Assembly: GCA_022787085.1 (NCBI GenBank) | Contig: JALFVE010000009.1 | Location: 1-44,183 of the forward strand | Origin: Oscillospiraceae bacterium | GTDB taxonomy: Bacteria > Bacillota > Clostridia > Oscillospirales > Ruminococcaceae | Length of the DNA: 44,183 nt | Reading direction: 5' to 3' | Part shown: one piece after another, positions 7,644 through 14,893 of the stretch | Layout: the number at the start of each line of letters is the position of its first letter | Numbering within the stretch: position 1 is the first letter of the stretch | The notes under the pieces: generated by a model | Told to the model about the DNA's origin: nothing | Seen by the model: only the letters and a program-made list of their open reading frames with translations | The model's database searches: none | Program-made: the position numbers and the translations under genes

Positions 7644-7829
7644 ATGTTCAGAGAGTATCCCGATATTGTCAGCGTCAAGGATGTTTCCTTAATGCTGAAT
7701 CTCAGCCCCAAGAAGGTGTATGAGCTTATCCATACGGGAAAGCTCGACATCATTCCCTGCGGAAGAGTCTTCAGAATTGCAAAGCTCAGCGTTTTTGAGT
7801 ATCTTGTGAAAAGCACAAGCGCTGCGTAA
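7644..7829 (+). CDS. Excisionase-like helix-turn-helix protein
   Basis: A 61-aa DNA-binding protein of the excisionase/MerR-like HTH type: SVKDVSLMLNLSPKKVYELIHTGKLDIIPCGRVFRIAKLSVFEYL. These proteins bend the att region and direct the integrase toward excision. It lies 166 bp before the integrase of element 2. The ATG is almost exactly at the break point of the truncated desulfurase and no clear Shine-Dalgarno precedes it. Its own upstream region was therefore probably replaced, and expression is uncertain. Confidence 0.75.
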   Translation: MFREYPDIVSVKDVSLMLNLSPKKVYELIHTGKLDIIPCGRVFRIAKLSVFEYLVKSTSAA

Positions 7830-7838
7830 GCAATAACA

Positions 7839-7882
7839 CTGCCGTATTGGTTTCGGACATAAGTGCTTAACCGATACGGCAG
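7839..7882 (+). terminator. Hairpin between excisionase and integrase
   Basis: A 14-bp stem (7839-7852 and 7869-7882, CTGCCGTATTGGTT with one G-T pair) and a 16-nt loop, followed by ATTATTTATCTT. It could terminate or attenuate transcription into the integrase gene. Confidence 0.6.
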
Positions 7883-7940
7883 ATTATTTATCTTAGGAGA
7901 ATGAGTTTTGTTGCTTCGGCTATCGCCTCGATTTGCTGAC

Positions 7941-7957
7941 GGCAATTTATAATTGCC
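7941..7957. promoter_or_regulatory. Short perfect inverted repeat before integrase
   Basis: GGCAATT-TAT-AATTGCC, 7-bp arms, 39 bp upstream of the integrase start. It could be a regulator site or an RNA hairpin near the ribosome binding site. Confidence 0.35.
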
Positions 7958-7995
7958 ATAACCACCAAAACTCTCACGAAAGGATGGTCAAAATA

Positions 7996-9177
7996 ATGAA
8001 AGCAAGTTTTCAGAAGAAAAAGGGCTTTGTCTATGTCGTAATATCATACAAGACACTTGATGGTAAGTATGCCACCAAGTGGGAATCCACAGGAATGAAA
8101 GTGGGAACCGGGATCCGTAAGCTTGAAGAGAAGCGCAAAGAGATATTAAGCGAGTTTGAGGCTTCATATTACAAAGCTCTCTATGCAAATACCACCGACA
8201 AAAACCGCTTTTACTCCTCGTCAAAATGTACATTTACAGAGTATCTGGACACATGGCTTGATACTGTCAGACCTGCTGTTGCGCTGACAACATACAAGGG
8301 ATACCAGAAGAATGTAAGACGGATAAAGCGTTACTTCGAACCTCTGAAGCTCAGACTCGGAGAGGTCAAGCCTATTCACATACAGGACTTTTATAAGTAC
8401 CTGTCAGAGGACGGACTTTGCGCCAACTCGATAATACATATCCACGCTACGATCAGAAAAGCATTGCAGCACGCTGTCAAGACAGAGCTGCTCGATTCCA
8501 ATCCCGCAGACAAGACCGACAGACCAAGAATACAGAAATACCAAGCATCGTTTTATAACAAGGACGAGCTTGACAAGCTTTTCGAGGTGTTCAAGGGTGA
8601 CAGAATGGAGCTTTGCGTACACATAGCGGCATACTACGGACTTCGCCGCAGTGAAGTTATCGGACTCAGATGGGAAGCGGTGGATTTTGAAAACAAAACC
8701 ATTACTATAAATCATAAAATTGTCAATGACTACCGTGATGGCAAAGAAGTAATTATTGCAGAGGACAAGCTCAAGAATCAGTCAAGCAACCGCACCTTGC
8801 CTCTTATACCGCATATCGAGGAGCTTTTGCTCAAGGAAAAAGAGAAGCAGCAGTACTATTCAGCCCTGCTGATGACGGGCTACAATCACAGCTATGATGA
8901 ATATATCTGCCGTGATAATACGGGAGAGCTTATCACACCGAACTATGTGACCGATCATTTTAGGTTTATGATAGCTAAGCACGGGCTTAAGCCGCTGCGT
9001 TTTCACGACCTCCGCCACAGCTGTGCAAGTCTTCTGCTTGCAAACGGAATTTCCATGAAGCAGATCCAGGAGTGGCTGGGGCACTCGACCTACAACGTTA
9101 CCGCAAACTTTTACAGCCATCTTGAATACAACTCAAAGATTGCCTCTGCCGATGCGATTTCAAAGGCATTGGGATAA
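7996..9177 (+). CDS. Tyrosine integrase of element 2
   Basis: A 393-aa phage-type integrase. An N-terminal arm-binding region (AP2-like, about 1-60) is followed by a SAM-like core-binding domain (CTFTEYLDTWLDTVRP...) and the catalytic domain with Arg in YYGLRRSEVIGL, H-x-x-R in FHDLRHSCASLL, the LGHSTYNVT motif and the nucleophile Y373 (NFYSH). All catalytic residues are visible, so it looks active. The ATG at 7996 fits GAAAGG (7978-7983); an ATG at 7984 abuts that site. It presumably recognises the tRNA-Leu anticodon-loop core (841-895) and the 23-bp repeats at 1036 and 10562. Confidence 0.9.
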   Translation: MKASFQKKKGFVYVVISYKTLDGKYATKWESTGMKVGTGIRKLEEKRKEILSEFEASYYKALYANTTDKNRFYSSSKCTFTEYLDTWLDTVRPAVALTTYKGYQKNVRRIKRYFEPLKLRLGEVKPIHIQDFYKYLSEDGLCANSIIHIHATIRKALQHAVKTELLDSNPADKTDRPRIQKYQASFYNKDELDKLFEVFKGDRMELCVHIAAYYGLRRSEVIGLRWEAVDFENKTITINHKIVNDYRDGKEVIIAEDKLKNQSSNRTLPLIPHIEELLLKEKEKQQYYSALLMTGYNHSYDEYICRDNTGELITPNYVTDHFRFMIAKHGLKPLRFHDLRHSCASLLLANGISMKQIQEWLGHSTYNVTANFYSHLEYNSKIASADAISKALG

Positions 9178-9179
9178 TA

Positions 9180-9214
9180 ATACCGCTCTCATACACCGAA
9201 TATGGGAGCGGTAT
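9180..9214 (+). terminator. Integrase terminator
   Basis: ATACCGCTC...GAGCGGTAT, 9-bp perfect stem, directly after the stop codon and followed by TTGTTAT. Confidence 0.75.
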
Positions 9215-9251
9215 TTGTTATAATGAGATTTTTTTATAATTATGCGTTAAA

Positions 9252-9315
9252 TTTCGATATATCGAAAACTATTTTAAAAAATCACTTGATTATCACTTAT
9301 AGTTTGTGCTATACT
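9252..9315 (+). promoter_or_regulatory. Palindrome and promoter of the second ATPase
   Basis: A 16-bp perfect palindrome (TTTCGATATATCGAAA, 9252-9267) lies 18 bp upstream of a promoter: TTGATT (9286-9291), 18-bp spacer, TATACT (9310-9315). The palindrome is a likely operator. Confidence 0.6.
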
Positions 9316-9338
9316 ATATATGTGAGGAGATGATGACC

Positions 9339-10532
9339 ATGATAAAGCGAGAAATGTATATGGAACGTATTCGTCCGTTCATCGGGCAGAACATAGTAAA
9401 GGTCCTGACAGGTATTCGCCGCTGCGGAAAATCCGTTATGCTGACGCTTATACAGGACGAACTGAAAGAACAGGGTATATCGGAAGAACGTTTTCTTTCA
9501 ATCAACTTTGAGTCCAAAGCTGTAAGTTATGTCAGCAGCGTTGACAGCACCTACGAGCATATCAAAACAGTATGTGAAAAAACGGGAGCAAAGGTCTATC
9601 TTTTTCTTGATGAGATACAGGAGCTTTGCGGCTGGGAAAAGCTTGTAAACTCCTGTATGATAGATTTCGACTGTGATATTTATGTTACGGGTTCAAATGC
9701 CAAGCTCCTTTCGGGCGAGCTTGCTACCTATCTGGCGGGACGATATGTGAAAATAAACGTGTATCCCTTTTCTTTCAAGGAAGTAATGCTGATGCTGCCC
9801 GAAAAATCCGAAGCGGAAGTCTTTCAGACCTATATGCAGTGGGGCGGTATGCCGTTTCTTTATCAGTTCCCGCTGGGGGATAACGACAAAAAGCAGTATC
9901 TGAGCGACATATATGATTCCATAATGATAAAGGATATCGTATCCCGGAACAAAATACGGGATGTTGAACAGTTCAAAAGAATGCTGATGTATTTTATCGG
10001 TAATATCGGCAATGTGTTTTCAGCCTCAAGCATTACAAAATATCTGAAAAGCGAGAACAGAAGCATTTCAAACGAAACGCTTTACAACTATATTGATTAC
10101 TGTCAGAGTGCCTGCCTGTTTCATCTGGTTTCAAGGCAGGAGCTTATCGGAAAGAATATCTTACAATTTCAGGAAAAGATATATCTTACCGATCACGGTA
10201 TCCGTGAAGCCGTGTACGGAAACAATATGAGGGATATCGGGCAGGTGCTTGAAAATATCGTTTATATTGAGCTGCTTCGACGTGGTTACACTGTAACTGT
10301 GGGTAAGAACAAAAACCTTGAGGTGGACTTTGTTGCGGAGAAAGCAGGACAGAAGTCATATTATCAGGTAACATATCTGCTGGCAAGCGAGGAAACGATC
10401 GAACGGGAATTCGGTTCATTCCGAGGCATTCCCGATAATTATCCAAAATATGTATTGTCCCTTGATGAATTTGATCTCAGCAGAGACGGCTATCAGCATA
10501 TGAATATCAGAAAATTTCTGCTTTCAGAGTGA
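9339..10532 (+). CDS. AAA_14/DUF4143-type ATPase (second copy)
   Basis: A 397-aa paralog of the 4986-6302 protein: Walker A GIRRCGKSV (near residue 30), Walker B VYLFLDE, TGSNAKLLSGELATYLAGRY and a DUF4143-like C-terminus (LENIVYIELLRRG...LEVDFVAEK...YYQV). The ATG at 9339 fits GAGGAG (9324-9329); earlier in-frame ATGs at 9330 and 9333 are too close to it. It lies between the integrase and the right end of element 2, an unusual place for cargo. It has its own promoter and possible operator, so it seems to be expressed alone. Role unknown. Confidence 0.8.
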   Translation: MIKREMYMERIRPFIGQNIVKVLTGIRRCGKSVMLTLIQDELKEQGISEERFLSINFESKAVSYVSSVDSTYEHIKTVCEKTGAKVYLFLDEIQELCGWEKLVNSCMIDFDCDIYVTGSNAKLLSGELATYLAGRYVKINVYPFSFKEVMLMLPEKSEAEVFQTYMQWGGMPFLYQFPLGDNDKKQYLSDIYDSIMIKDIVSRNKIRDVEQFKRMLMYFIGNIGNVFSASSITKYLKSENRSISNETLYNYIDYCQSACLFHLVSRQELIGKNILQFQEKIYLTDHGIREAVYGNNMRDIGQVLENIVYIELLRRGYTVTVGKNKNLEVDFVAEKAGQKSYYQVTYLLASEETIEREFGSFRGIPDNYPKYVLSLDEFDLSRDGYQHMNIRKFLLSE

Positions 10533-10561
10533 CTTTTTTTAGAATTTTTCACTCTAAAAAA

Positions 10562-10584
10562 ATTTTTAGAACATTTTTAGAACT
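10562..10584 (+). repeat. Right internal repeat of element 2 (putative integrase arm site)
   Basis: Identical to 1036-1058 and in the same orientation, about 80 bp inside the right att copy. A TTTTTTTAGAATTTTT stretch at 10534-10549 is a further degenerate unit. Confidence 0.6.
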
Positions 10585-10632
10585 GCGGCTATTTTCTGAG
10601 CTGTGAATCATATTTCAAAAAGGCAAAAAAAT

Positions 10633-10664
10633 CCCCTGAGCAACGTATCTGCGTTGTTCAGGGG
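10633..10664 (-). terminator. Displaced tRNA-Leu terminator
   Basis: A 13-bp stem (10633-10645 with 10652-10664, one wobble pair) with a T run on the minus strand, directly downstream of the tRNA 3' copy at 10666. It resembles the terminator at 21267-21300 in layout (GGGG at the base, ACAACGTAT near the loop), so it probably once served the tRNA. Confidence 0.7.
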
Positions 10665-10665
10665 G

Positions 10666-10689
10666 CTGGTGCCGCTAACCGGACTTGAA
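10666..10689 (-). repeat. 24-bp tRNA-Leu 3' end copy, junction of elements 2 and 1 (att site)
   Basis: A perfect 24-bp match to 21307-21330, covering CCA, the acceptor 3' strand and half of the T arm. Identity ends in the T loop (GGACTTGAA), which locates the crossover of element 1's integrase there. Confidence 0.85.
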
Positions 10690-10807
10690 TTGACCAAATC
10701 ATTTTTTGCGTTATTCTGTAATTCGGCACAAACGCCTATTCTACGAGGTATTACGGCAATTTACGCAAATTCGATTTTGCTGTTTTCAGGTATCTTTTTG
10801 CAGCATT

Positions 10808-10830
10808 AAAGACCAAATAAAGACCAAAAT
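10808..10830 (+). repeat. Left internal repeat of element 1 (putative integrase arm site)
   Basis: Two tandem AAAGACCAAA units. It matches 21223-21245 in 22 of 23 positions and the same orientation, about 120 bp inside the left att copy. Confidence 0.6.
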
Positions 10831-10858
10831 CTGTGGCGTATCTCTGCAATTACTATAA

Positions 10859-12997
10859 TTACAGGCACGCAGTTTCTATTTCTTTTTTTTCATTTATCCC
10901 TTCATTGCATATGTATATTTTTTCATTTAATAGATCATTTCTTATCATTTCATTCTGTTCCTCGTTAATATCAATAACCTGATTCATTAATATCTCTATT
11001 TCTGCTGTTTTTTTATTCACTTTTTCATTATGTTCTGAGCACAACTGCTTTATTTTTTCAAATGATTCATTATCATCTAAATTCATTAAAGGGGACACGA
11101 CACGAAGAAATTCATGTTCAAGAAAAAGAATATCCTTTACTTTGTTTTCTATTTTAGTATCAGTAAAAAAACTATTTATGCTCGGAATAAAGCAATTTAA
11201 TAGTATTTGAGGTCGGTAAATATTTACATCATTATTTTTTTGTAGGCATGTCCAAATAAACACATCTGATTTAAGCCAAGCAATAATATTATATAGAGAT
11301 ATTTCATCTTCAAAAAATTGATCATTGGGTTTTAACAATACTGCTGGGGATAAAGCTTCAAAATAGCTAAATTCATTTGAATCAATTATATGACATCCTC
11401 CCCCAAAGTCAATAACTATTTGTGGAGAATGAATTTCTATCAATTCTTTTAAATATTCATTATCATTATTTTGATAAATTGGGCATGAATATCGTAAATA
11501 TGTGTCTTCTAAACGCGGAGAACTCGGAGTAGAATAGAACACATTTCCTTTATCTTGACCGTAAATAAATTCTTTTGTATCATAGTCTTCCTTATGTGAT
11601 TTGGGTGATACTGGTTTAATATTGAAGTAATATGAAATAGGAATAGATTGTGAGTTAATCTTATCATATATTGCGTATTTGGAAACGGGACTTAATACAT
11701 GCCTTATTTTTGTCATCGCATCACGTACAGCATCATCATTTCTTTCCTCAAACTCTTGTAATTCTGTAATGACTCTGTTTCTAACAATTTCGGCTACTTC
11801 CCGTATTGTTGCTAATTTATACCCTGATTTGGTATTTAAAATATAAAGCTCGTCTTTATCATTTATCCATAATCTACTTCCGTCAGATTCTATTATAATA
11901 ACAACTACACATTTACCACTTCCAAGTTGTTCTATTTCGTATTTGATTTTAGCGTTATTCGATTTATTATCTATTTTTATTCTGTTGATAATATCTTTTA
12001 ACTTTTTTTCTGTATCATTATATGTTAGGTTTATTCCTGAATGTTGATATTTTTCATTTATCCCTAATAAGATACACCCATAGCCATTATTTAGAATTGC
12101 ATAACATGAGGCTTCAAGATTGTTTATTTCATTAAGATAAATTGTTGGATTATACTCAGCACATTTTTTTACATACTCAAAAAAATCCTGTTTTTCGGTA
12201 TCACTAATGCAATCCTCAGGTGAATCAAACGCTTTCTTTAAATCATCAAAAGAAAAATTCGTTAGTTTAAAATAAGAATATTTGTCACCAATCTCGCTTT
12301 GTATATGCGCATCGGAAGAATTAATACAAACAAAAGGTTTATTACGTTTATATTCGGCATCATTTCTTGTTAACTCTTTAATTGTTTCAAGTTGCTTTAT
12401 ATTATTGCAAGTAATAGCAGATATCACATTAGATTTAAAAATCGAGGCACGATAATAGCCTTTAAGTGTGCTCCAAATTCCTTTGTCTGAATCAACATGA
12501 GGAGCGATAACTATTTTACCGTCTAATAATGAATTTCCCAAAAATGTCTTTATATCCATATTTGGTTCAATATCTGAATCACTACCACGATTATCTATAG
12601 TGTATCCAACTTCATCTAATAATGATTTTATGTCATTTTGGGAATCATTATCACCTAATACAATGATATGCACCCCTGGATTTAATGTTATTTCAACACC
12701 TAAAATGATATATACTTGTTCAAGCAAGTTTACTTTTTCTTCAAGAGCTAATTTCTGTTGTTCTGGTATATCATATTTTTTTACAACTTCATATTCATTG
12801 AGTGTTTGATTCTTTAATTCTATTAACTTTTCATAACCCATAATAGTGTTATGATCTGTAATTGCAATTACCCTGACTCCATTTTTGACCGCACTTCGTA
12901 AAATTTCCCAGTACCCTTCTTCAGATTTATCACCTTTATAACATTTGGAAGCCGGAGTATGTACGTGTAGATCAACCTTATAGAATTCATTATCCAT
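10859..12997 (-). CDS. PHP phosphoesterase-AlbA_2 (Schlafen-like) fusion protein
   Basis: A 712-aa protein. Residues 1-265 are a PHP domain with all expected metal ligands: DLHVHT (H11, H13), ITDHN (D48, H49), GVEIT (E102), H110, APHVDSD (H167) and SSDAH (D229, H231). Residues 270-415 resemble AlbA_2/Schlafen-like domains (EINNLEASCYAILNNGYGCILLGINEK). Residues 430-712 are unassigned; SLYNIIAWLKSDVFIW...YRPQILLNCFIP looks faintly like the specificity part of TaqI-type methyltransferases. PHP domains hydrolyse phosphoesters, often of DNA. AGAGGTG precedes the ATG. It is second in an operon after the Mrr nuclease gene (96-bp gap) and visibly AT-richer than the mobilization genes. Probably an anti-phage module; no known system matched from memory. 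Confidence 0.75.
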   Translation of the reverse strand: MDNEFYKVDLHVHTPASKCYKGDKSEEGYWEILRSAVKNGVRVIAITDHNTIMGYEKLIELKNQTLNEYEVVKKYDIPEQQKLALEEKVNLLEQVYIILGVEITLNPGVHIIVLGDNDSQNDIKSLLDEVGYTIDNRGSDSDIEPNMDIKTFLGNSLLDGKIVIAPHVDSDKGIWSTLKGYYRASIFKSNVISAITCNNIKQLETIKELTRNDAEYKRNKPFVCINSSDAHIQSEIGDKYSYFKLTNFSFDDLKKAFDSPEDCISDTEKQDFFEYVKKCAEYNPTIYLNEINNLEASCYAILNNGYGCILLGINEKYQHSGINLTYNDTEKKLKDIINRIKIDNKSNNAKIKYEIEQLGSGKCVVVIIIESDGSRLWINDKDELYILNTKSGYKLATIREVAEIVRNRVITELQEFEERNDDAVRDAMTKIRHVLSPVSKYAIYDKINSQSIPISYYFNIKPVSPKSHKEDYDTKEFIYGQDKGNVFYSTPSSPRLEDTYLRYSCPIYQNNDNEYLKELIEIHSPQIVIDFGGGCHIIDSNEFSYFEALSPAVLLKPNDQFFEDEISLYNIIAWLKSDVFIWTCLQKNNDVNIYRPQILLNCFIPSINSFFTDTKIENKVKDILFLEHEFLRVVSPLMNLDDNESFEKIKQLCSEHNEKVNKKTAEIEILMNQVIDINEEQNEMIRNDLLNEKIYICNEGINEKKEIETACL

Positions 12998-13093
12998 AAT
13001 TACACCTCTTTATTTTCTTTACAACAGTAATCAAATTTCTGCAGTATATTCCAAGTAAAACGTATATTAATACTTCTTTCTACGAAAATAGAA

Positions 13094-14359
13094 CTAATCC
13101 AATAATGAATCCAACGCAATCTTTATCTTCACTATCTGTTGATCACGAATATCAGCAGTTAAGTGCTTTTCAAAGTATTCACTGAAATCAATTCGATGAT
13201 TATAATTTGCGCAAATATGCGGTGGTTTTGAATCTTTAAAATACTTAATATTAGGGTAAATAATTATTGGCTTTTCTGATGATAGTATCGTAGAAAAATC
13301 AATATTTCTGCCCCTTTTATAATTTGAGAGAATACTGTTATTCTTTAATCTTTCAACCTGATCATTCAAACGTAAATAAAATAATAAACTTAACACATTA
13401 GTTATCTCACATGAATTTAAAAGTGCTGGGTTAGAGTTACTCCATCTTTCATATGTATAATCATTGAATACAGAATATGTAGAATTGCTCCCTTTTAAGA
13501 ATTGGATACGTGATGATATATATTCTGAAAAATCAAAACTCAATAATTGGATTAGCCCATTATATCTAAAAGAGATTATTTGTGCAAAATTCCTTCCATT
13601 CTTTGTTTTGCAGATTTTATGGTTAATTAATCCATCAATTGTTAATCTCATTTGGGGAATGATGGTGTTATTAATAGCAGTTTTATCAATTTCTATAATT
13701 TTATTTGTATCATTTAATTTATTTAATGCCGCAATCACTTTCTCAAAAGCTCCATATTCGTAAGCTTGATCAATATCTGAATAATTTTCTAATACATTGA
13801 AATAGCTTGTATATATTTCATCAAACATTACAGCTTGTGTTTCTTCAGCATTACGATCTATTACATAAGAAGATAGAAAATTTAGAAAATCAATAAACAC
13901 AGAATACTCAACACTTTTATTGCTTAATTGTTCAATAAAATAGTTGTATTTCTTTGTATCTAAGAAACTTAAATCTGTTGACGATGAATGTGGCGTTTCT
14001 AAATTATTAACAAAAGAGGCTAATAAATTACCGTCAATAAGTTCTAATTGTTTATCTTTTGCAAAAGATTCCGCAGCTGTTGTAAATGTTCCTGTTGTAA
14101 TGAGAATTCCCTTATTAGCCCTTTCAGCCATAACAACGCCATATAAATCTCTGATTACAGGCTCACCAACCGTCCCAGTATATCTTTTACACTGAACAAT
14201 ATATTTTCCTTTGAAAAAAGGATTATTGTTTATGGCAATTAAGTCAATTCCACCATCTCCTGTTGTGGCTGTGGTGCTGACAGTAAATCCATTTTTCTCA
14301 AGAAGGTCTTTGCAGAATAATTCAAATTCTATTCCGGACATATTGTTAATGTTTGTCAT
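13094..14359 (-). CDS. Mrr-type restriction endonuclease-like protein
   Basis: A 421-aa protein whose first 115 residues form an Mrr_cat PD-(D/E)XK nuclease domain: E11/E13 in the first helix, G-D-G-G-I-D39, then Q56-C-K58-R-Y, the Q-x-K form of the motif usual in Mrr enzymes. The segment GVVMAERANKGILITTGTFT is also typical. Residues 120-421 are unassigned and mostly helical, perhaps a sensor or partner-binding part. An Mrr enzyme cuts DNA, often methylated or foreign. AGGTGAT precedes the ATG. It heads a two-gene AT-rich operon with the PHP-AlbA_2 gene, and no methyltransferase is nearby, so it is not a classical restriction-modification pair. Confidence 0.8.
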   Translation of the reverse strand: MTNINNMSGIEFELFCKDLLEKNGFTVSTTATTGDGGIDLIAINNNPFFKGKYIVQCKRYTGTVGEPVIRDLYGVVMAERANKGILITTGTFTTAAESFAKDKQLELIDGNLLASFVNNLETPHSSSTDLSFLDTKKYNYFIEQLSNKSVEYSVFIDFLNFLSSYVIDRNAEETQAVMFDEIYTSYFNVLENYSDIDQAYEYGAFEKVIAALNKLNDTNKIIEIDKTAINNTIIPQMRLTIDGLINHKICKTKNGRNFAQIISFRYNGLIQLLSFDFSEYISSRIQFLKGSNSTYSVFNDYTYERWSNSNPALLNSCEITNVLSLLFYLRLNDQVERLKNNSILSNYKRGRNIDFSTILSSEKPIIIYPNIKYFKDSKPPHICANYNHRIDFSEYFEKHLTADIRDQQIVKIKIALDSLLD

Positions 14360-14423
14360 TACAAATCACCTGATAATAATTAAATCTTCTAAAATCGCAT
14401 TTATGAAATATTTATTATATACA

Positions 14424-14452
14424 GTATACCACATTATATAACAAAAAGCAAC
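14424..14452 (-). promoter_or_regulatory. Promoter of the Mrr/PHP operon
   Basis: On the minus strand TTGCTT (14452-14447), a 17-bp spacer and TATACT (14429-14424), 65 bp upstream of the Mrr gene. Between 14453 and 14690 I see no gene, only a TTTTGGCCAAAA palindrome near 14470. Confidence 0.65.
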
Positions 14453-14691
14453 ACTGAGCATTCGATTTTTGGCCAAAAAGCTATATTTATTAGTATTTCT
14501 ATATATCGATTTTACCTTTCTCTCCTTTGGAAGAAAACTTCAAAAACTCAAAAAATTACATGATTCACCTATCTGTCGGAATCTCTGTATTCCCTTATAG
14601 CATGGGTAACCGCAATGTAGTATTCGGTGCAATAGATATATATACGCACTAATTTGAAAATCCTTTTCTTTTTCAGTTTTCCCTCGGAGAG

Positions 14692-14817
14692 CGCCAGTAC
14701 TTATGATATAGCCGTTCCCGGCGGTGCAGACAGACCGTTGTGGGATAGTCGGCAATGTCATAAGTACTATGGCGTTACTTACGCCGAGCGTAAGTAATTC
14801 TTTGCGGCTCCGCCGCA
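14692..14817. other. Candidate oriT: cluster of inverted repeats
   Basis: Three inverted repeats lie in 126 bp: AGTACTTATGA (14696-14706) with its complement at 14758-14768; a 10-bp perfect TTACTTACGC-CGA-GCGTAAGTAA (14775-14797); and TGCGGC-TCC-GCCGCA (14803-14817). No gene covers the region. It lies in the mobilization region, on the far side of the regulator gene from the relaxase, and GTACTTA/TTACTTA motifs recur. This suits a relaxase nick region, but no nick site is proven. Confidence 0.5.
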
Positions 14818-14839
14818 GTTTAGCGTAACCCCCTTATAA

Positions 14840-14884
14840 AAAAATCCAGCCCTGCTGCACTGAACCGAAAATGCAGCCGGGCTG
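14840..14884 (-). terminator. Terminator of the XRE regulator
   Basis: A 13-bp imperfect stem (CAGCCCGGCTGCA on the minus strand, 14884-14872, pairing with 14859-14847), followed by GATTTTTTTATA, just after the regulator stop. Confidence 0.75.
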
Positions 14885-14893
14885 TTTCTGTTA

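Larger units (their letters stand above)
841..10689. mobile_element. Integrative element 2 (cargo island at tRNA-Leu)
   Basis: It is bounded by tRNA-Leu 3' copies at 841-895 and 10666-10689 and by a perfect 23-bp internal repeat near each end (1036-1058, 10562-10584). Contents from left to right: ptuB/ptuA-like genes, a three-gene unknown operon, an AAA_14-type ATPase, a membrane protein, a truncated cysteine desulfurase, an excisionase, an integrase and a second AAA_14-type ATPase. I see no relaxase, primase or conjugation gene, so transfer would need help from another element. The truncated desulfurase shows that at least one rearrangement has occurred. Confidence 0.7.

Noticed and set aside
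6959-7945. A full 328-aa cysteine desulfurase reading from 7945.
   Set aside because: The first 100 residues are not desulfurase-like and are the antisense of the excisionase gene and the hairpin; only the C-terminal part is real.
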